Below are positions 31,604 through 35,387 of a stretch of 35,387 bases of DNA, one piece after another; the stretch's first letter is position 1; each line of letters starts with the position of its first letter. Source of the DNA: an uncultured Christensenella sp. (GTDB lineage Bacteria; Bacillota; Clostridia; Christensenellales; Borkfalkiaceae); NCBI GenBank assembly GCA_910577875.1, contig CAJTNY010000017.1, positions 1-35,387 on the forward strand, written 5' to 3'. A program made the translations under genes and the position numbers. The notes under the pieces were generated by a model. It worked only from the letters and a program-made list of their open reading frames with translations, was not told where the DNA came from and did no database searches.

Positions 31604-34600
31604 ATGAAACAGCTTTTAGCAAACTGGATAGCAGACAATATGCCTATTTCCGCCATAATAATCGGCGTAGGCGTCTTGGCTGTAATAATGTTTATCATTT
31701 TGATAGTCGCGCTTACGACTTACAAAAAGAAAAAACAGAAAGCTCAGAAAGCCCGCAGACAAAAAAAGGCTAAAACGGCTAAACCTAAGGCGGCTAAGAG
31801 TGTTAAGACTAAAAAGGGCGGACCCGCAATAGTCATCAACTCTAAAAAAGACGACAACAGCGATTTAATACGCGCAAAAGCCGATGCTGAGGTGGCGAAA
31901 GCCCGCGCCGAAGCCCAGGCTGAAATTGAGCGCGAAAGGTCTAAGTCGCAAGCCGAAATAGAAAGAGCCCGCGCCGACGCCGAAATAGCGAGAGCGCGCG
32001 AACAGGCGGCAATGATGGGACGCGGAAACCGCGTCAGCGTAGTCGCGCCTCCTGCCGTTATCGGCGAAGCTCCCGAAAAGCTTTCCAAAAAGGAAGAGGC
32101 GGCGCGTAAGAAGGAAGAAGCGGAGCGTCAGCGTATTCTTGAAGAGAAACATCGCGCCGAACTTGCGGCTCAGCAAGCCAAGAACGATAAACAGAGAGCC
32201 CGCGCGGAAGCCGAGATTGCAAGGCTTAACGCTGCGCTTGCCGCAAGAAGCCGTTACCAGCCTGTCATTAACGTACAATCCGATAACAGCGACGCTATGA
32301 GAACTCAGCTTGAAACCGAACGTCAGCGCTTGCTTGAAGAAAGACACCGCGCGGAAATGGTGGCAGAAGCGGCTAAGAACGATAAACAGAGGGCTCGCGC
32401 AGAAGCCGAGATTGCAAGGCTTAACGCAGAACTTGCAATGCGCAACCAACAGCTTCAACAGCCTCAGCAGACAATAATAGACAACAGTGCGCTCGTAAAA
32501 GCGCAGATGGAAGCCGAGCTTGCGAAAGCACAGGCAAAGAACGACGTGGAACGTGCGAAGGCGGAAGCAGAGCTCGAAAGAATAAAAGCCGAAATGGCGC
32601 ACCAACAGCAGTTGCAGCAGTTACAGCGTCAACAGGCGGGTATGCTCGACGACAGAGCCCGCGCCCAAATGGAGGCCGAGCGTCAGAAGCTTCTCGAAGC
32701 GCGGCACCGCGCAGAAATGGCAGCGGAAGCGGCTAAAAATAATAAGCAAAGAGAACGCGCGGAAGCCGAGATTGCAAGGCTTAACGCAGAACTTGCAATG
32801 CGCAACCAACAGCTTCAACAGCCTCAGCAGGTAATGGTGGACAACAGTGCGCTTATAAAAGCGCAGATGGAAGCCGAGCTTGCGAAAGCGCAGGCAAAGA
32901 ACGACGTGGAACGTGCGAAAGCGGAAGCAGAGCTCGAAAGAATAAAAGCCGAAATGGCACACCAACAGCAATTGCAGCAGTTGCAACAGTCTGCCGCACA
33001 GCAGCCTCAGAATCAAGCTCAACATCAGCCGCACGCGTTTGCGGATAGCAACGCGCTTGTTATGGCACAGGTCAATGCCGAACTTGCCCGTGCTCGTGCC
33101 GAAATGGAAGCGGAAAACGCAAAGGCAAAAGCGCAACAGGAAATCGACAGGGTCAAAGCAGAGGCAGAAATCGCTCAGCTTAGAGCTCAGGCAATGGCTA
33201 CACAGCCTTCCAAAGCTGACAACGGCGAATTGTTGAAAGCGCAGATGGAAGCGGAAATTGCCCGTGCTCGTGCCGAAATGGAAGCGGAAAGAGCTAGAGC
33301 ACAGGCACAGCAGGAAATCGAGAAAGCGAAAGCAGAAGCGGAAATCGCGCAGTTAAGAGCGCGTCAGGCAATGGCGGCGAACGAAGGACAGCAGACGGCC
33401 AATTCCGACGATTTAAAAGCTCGTATAGAGAGAGAAGTGGCTCTCGCCCGTGCCGAAATGCAGGCGGAGCGCGACAGAGCGCAGTCGGCTGCACAAATTG
33501 AAAAGGCGAGAACCGAAGCGGAAATCGCTCAGCTCAGAGCCCAGATTGCATCGCATCCCGCGCCCGCGGTTCAGCCGCAGTTCGATAACAGTGCGGTAGT
33601 CAAAGCTCAGATAGAAGCCGAACTTGCCAAAACGCAGGCAAGAAACGAAGTCGAGCGTGCCAAAGCCGATGCGGAAATCGAGCGCCTTAAATCGGAAATC
33701 GCGGCGGCGCGTGCAGGACAGTCGTCCGCGGCGCCCGCACCCGTCGACAACAGTGAAATTATCAAAGCAAAAGTAGAGGCAGAGCTTGCGAAAGCAAAAG
33801 CCGAAATGGAAGCCGAGCGCGCAAAAGCTCAGGTACAGGCTGAAATAGACAAAATGAAAGCCGAAGCCGAAATAGCAAAGCTTAAAGCGGAAGCGCTCGC
33901 GCTTAAACCTGCGGAAACCAAGCAGGATAATGCGGAACTAGTAAAAGCGCAGGTTGACGCGGAATTGGCGGCTGCACGCGCTCAAATGGAAGCCGAGCGC
34001 GTAAAAGCTCAGGCACAAGCTGAAATAGAAAAAGTAAAAGCAGAAGCGGAGATAGCTAAAATGAGAGCGGATTTGTTTTCATCACAACCTCAATCACAAT
34101 CACAGTCAAGAGATAATAACGACCTTATCAGAGCTCAGGTGGAAGTCGAGCTTGCCCGCGTAAGAGCGGAAATGGAAGCGGAAAGGGCGAGAGCGAAGGC
34201 GCAGCAGGAAATAGAAAAAGCGCGCGCCGACGCGGAAATCGAACGGCTTAAAGCCCAGATTGCGGCATCGCCCGCGCAGTCGCGCGTACAGACGGACAAC
34301 AGCGACCTTGTAAGAGCAAAAGTCGAAATGGAGCTTGCGAAAGCCCGCGCAGAACTTGAAGCGGAGCGTATGAGAATGCAGGCACAGCAGGAAATAGAGA
34401 AGGCGCGTACGGAAGCCGAGCTTGCGCGTATGAAAGCGGAACTTGCGGCGCATCAGCCTGCTCAGCCTTATGCTCAGCCCTATGGGATGTCTCCATACGG
34501 TATGCCTTACGGAATGAATCCCTATGGTATGCCCTACGGTCAGCCTTACGGTCAGCCTATGCAGCAGAACGACAACCAGATTGCAATGATGAAAATGGAA

Positions 34601-35224
34601 GTCGAGTTTGAAAAAATGCGTGCCGAACAGCGTTCCGCGCAGGAAGCGAACCGTGCACAGGCAGAAATCGCCGCTGCCAACCAGCGCGCATTACAGGAAG
34701 CGAACCGTGCGCAAGCCGAAATTAACGCAGTTAAAATGCAGGCTGCTCAGGAAGCTGCCAATATGAAGATGTCGAACGAATTTATGCGTCTTAAAGCAGA
34801 CCAGAACAACGACCATAACAATTTGTACAATCAGCCTTACGGAATAAATCCCTACGGTCAGCCTGTTCAGTCTTACGGAATGAATCCTTACGGTCAGCCC
34901 GTTCAGCCCTACGGTATGAATCCTTACGCGCAGCCTGTTCAGCAGCAGGCACAGCAGCTGCCTCCTCCGCAGGTTCAGCCCATAATAATAAATACCGTTC
35001 CCGAACAGCCGAAAAAGGAAAATGTCAAAGTCATAGACGTTCATCCTCAACAACAGCATTCGAATACGGCAGCTCCGGTTCCCAACTGTCCTCCCGACTC
35101 GGTAATGACGACTACTACGACTACGCGCGTCGATAGGACTAAGCCCTTGTCTCACGCGCAGACTGACGAAAATGATTTTTACGATATAGACGGTTTTTAC
35201 GATAATTACGAAGGCAATAAATAA
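31604..35224 (+). CDS. Unit 3 partner: membrane-anchored giant Ala/Glu coiled-coil protein with PYG-repeat C-terminus
   Basis: This protein of 1206 residues is preceded by AAGGAG. One N-terminal helix at about 14-38 (ISAIIIGVGVLAVIMFIILI) is followed by a strongly basic stretch (KKKKQKAQKARRQKKAKTAK), so the rest should be cytoplasmic. About residues 85-950 form 13 modules, each opening with DNS-like residues plus LVKAQMEAEL and continuing in 11-residue steps (MEAELAKARAE, MEAERAKAQAQ, QEIEKAKAEAE). Short Pro/Gln linkers separate them. About 955-985 and 1075-1110 are MPYGMNPYGMPYGQ-type repeats. The C-terminus is acidic and ends DIDGFYDNYEGNK, sharing YDNYE with the tail of the surface protein before it. 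It resembles filament-forming or membrane-scaffold coiled-coil proteins, but I recognise no family. Confidence 0.85.
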   Translation: MKQLLANWIADNMPISAIIIGVGVLAVIMFIILIVALTTYKKKKQKAQKARRQKKAKTAKPKAAKSVKTKKGGPAIVINSKKDDNSDLIRAKADAEVAKARAEAQAEIERERSKSQAEIERARADAEIARAREQAAMMGRGNRVSVVAPPAVIGEAPEKLSKKEEAARKKEEAERQRILEEKHRAELAAQQAKNDKQRARAEAEIARLNAALAARSRYQPVINVQSDNSDAMRTQLETERQRLLEERHRAEMVAEAAKNDKQRARAEAEIARLNAELAMRNQQLQQPQQTIIDNSALVKAQMEAELAKAQAKNDVERAKAEAELERIKAEMAHQQQLQQLQRQQAGMLDDRARAQMEAERQKLLEARHRAEMAAEAAKNNKQRERAEAEIARLNAELAMRNQQLQQPQQVMVDNSALIKAQMEAELAKAQAKNDVERAKAEAELERIKAEMAHQQQLQQLQQSAAQQPQNQAQHQPHAFADSNALVMAQVNAELARARAEMEAENAKAKAQQEIDRVKAEAEIAQLRAQAMATQPSKADNGELLKAQMEAEIARARAEMEAERARAQAQQEIEKAKAEAEIAQLRARQAMAANEGQQTANSDDLKARIEREVALARAEMQAERDRAQSAAQIEKARTEAEIAQLRAQIASHPAPAVQPQFDNSAVVKAQIEAELAKTQARNEVERAKADAEIERLKSEIAAARAGQSSAAPAPVDNSEIIKAKVEAELAKAKAEMEAERAKAQVQAEIDKMKAEAEIAKLKAEALALKPAETKQDNAELVKAQVDAELAAARAQMEAERVKAQAQAEIEKVKAEAEIAKMRADLFSSQPQSQSQSRDNNDLIRAQVEVELARVRAEMEAERARAKAQQEIEKARADAEIERLKAQIAASPAQSRVQTDNSDLVRAKVEMELAKARAELEAERMRMQAQQEIEKARTEAELARMKAELAAHQPAQPYAQPYGMSPYGMPYGMNPYGMPYGQPYGQPMQQNDNQIAMMKMEVEFEKMRAEQRSAQEANRAQAEIAAANQRALQEANRAQAEINAVKMQAAQEAANMKMSNEFMRLKADQNNDHNNLYNQPYGINPYGQPVQSYGMNPYGQPVQPYGMNPYAQPVQQQAQQLPPPQVQPIIINTVPEQPKKENVKVIDVHPQQQHSNTAAPVPNCPPDSVMTTTTTTRVDRTKPLSHAQTDENDFYDIDGFYDNYEGNK
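32308..32990 (+). repeat. 360-bp tandem duplication within the coiled-coil gene
   Basis: The segment from about 32308 to 32630 is repeated exactly 360 nt later (32668 to 32990). Comparing 32401-32600 with 32761-32960 by eye gives 11 mismatches in 200 positions, mostly synonymous. The unit encodes 120 residues (two coiled-coil modules), so length change by recombination is likely. Confidence 0.9.
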
Positions 35225-35241
35225 GCTGAATAATACGAAAT

Positions 35242-35277
35242 AATATTCCGTCCGCGGCACGCCGCGGACGGAATATT
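35242..35277. terminator. Terminator after unit 3
   Basis: AATATTCCGTCCGCGGC (35242-35258) pairs perfectly with GCCGCGGACGGAATATT (35261-35277), a 17-pair stem. It is the strongest terminator in the window. Confidence 0.9.
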
Positions 35278-35294
35278 TTACTAATAATAATTCG

Positions 35295-35323
35295 TTGACA
35301 ATACACAAATAGTATAGTATAAT
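35295..35323 (+). promoter_or_regulatory. Consensus promoter for a gene beyond the window
   Basis: TTGACA (35295-35300), a 17-nt spacer and TATAAT (35318-35323) match the sigma-A consensus exactly. The following CATATACGGTAAAATAG resembles the sequence after the unit 2 -10 box (CGTAGACGGTAAATAG). The gene it drives lies outside the window. Confidence 0.75.
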
Positions 35324-35387
35324 CATATACGGTAAAATAGACTAATAGTGTAATCTGTACGAAAAATGCAAAAAAAAGTACGGAAAA

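Noticed and set aside
31604..35224. SPFH/flotillin or TolA identity for the coiled-coil protein, because of Ala/Glu-rich helices
   Set aside because: There is no SPFH domain and no TolA C-terminal domain; similarity is compositional only.

Overview
The window looks like chromosomal DNA of an uncultured Clostridia-type Firmicute, probably a gut lineage. The indications are strong Shine-Dalgarno sequences, TTGACA/TATAAT promoters, AddAB in place of RecBCD, a nadB-nadC-niaR operon, BspA-like leucine-rich repeats, DUF6273-like and MBG-like extracellular modules, and many single-membrane-span proteins. No rRNA, tRNA, CRISPR array or complete insertion sequence was found. The taxonomic placement is inference from gene families.

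Left part (1-5.5 kb). The window opens with AT-rich non-coding DNA carrying three hairpins, followed by the C-terminal stump of a membrane-anchored GH3-type glycosidase. Next come a divergent cyclophilin-like lipoprotein, an XRE regulator divergent from a small lipoprotein across a palindromic operator, a conserved protein of unknown function, a SANT/Myb-like regulator with two repeats, and a second lipoprotein. Convergent genes here are mostly separated by bidirectional terminators.

Middle part (5.5-16.7 kb). The addB-addA operon (DNA end processing and recombinational repair) appears to start with a leaderless mRNA. It is followed by a small membrane protein and a PRC-barrel protein. A decayed LRR relic lies against a half-destroyed terminator. 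The nadB-nadC-niaR operon (quinolinate to nicotinate mononucleotide, with its own nicotinate-sensing repressor) sits behind an operator-like array of TTTACA/TGTAAA half-sites. nadA is not in the window.

Right part (16.7-35.4 kb). This is the most unusual region: three consecutive two-gene units. In each unit a secreted protein with N-terminal signal peptide, extracellular repeats, one C-terminal membrane helix and a short cytoplasmic tail is followed within 2-12 nt by a protein with one N-terminal membrane helix and a cytoplasmic body. Extracellular parts grow from about 460 to 1562 to 1930 residues. Cytoplasmic partners carry a globular domain (unit 1), a proline/glutamine-rich repeat tail (unit 2), or a 13-module coiled-coil protein of 1206 residues with PYGM/PYGQ repeats (unit 3). 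Units 1 and 2 share partner membrane helices and cytoplasmic tail motifs. Unit 3 has complementary charged tails and a YDNYE motif at both C-termini. A consensus promoter at the window end resembles the unit 2 promoter, so another unit may follow. I propose a family of paired envelope-spanning complexes linking surface adhesin-like repeats to a cytoplasmic scaffold. The architecture is read from sequence; the function is inference. A frameshifted DUF6194 gene lies between units 1 and 2.
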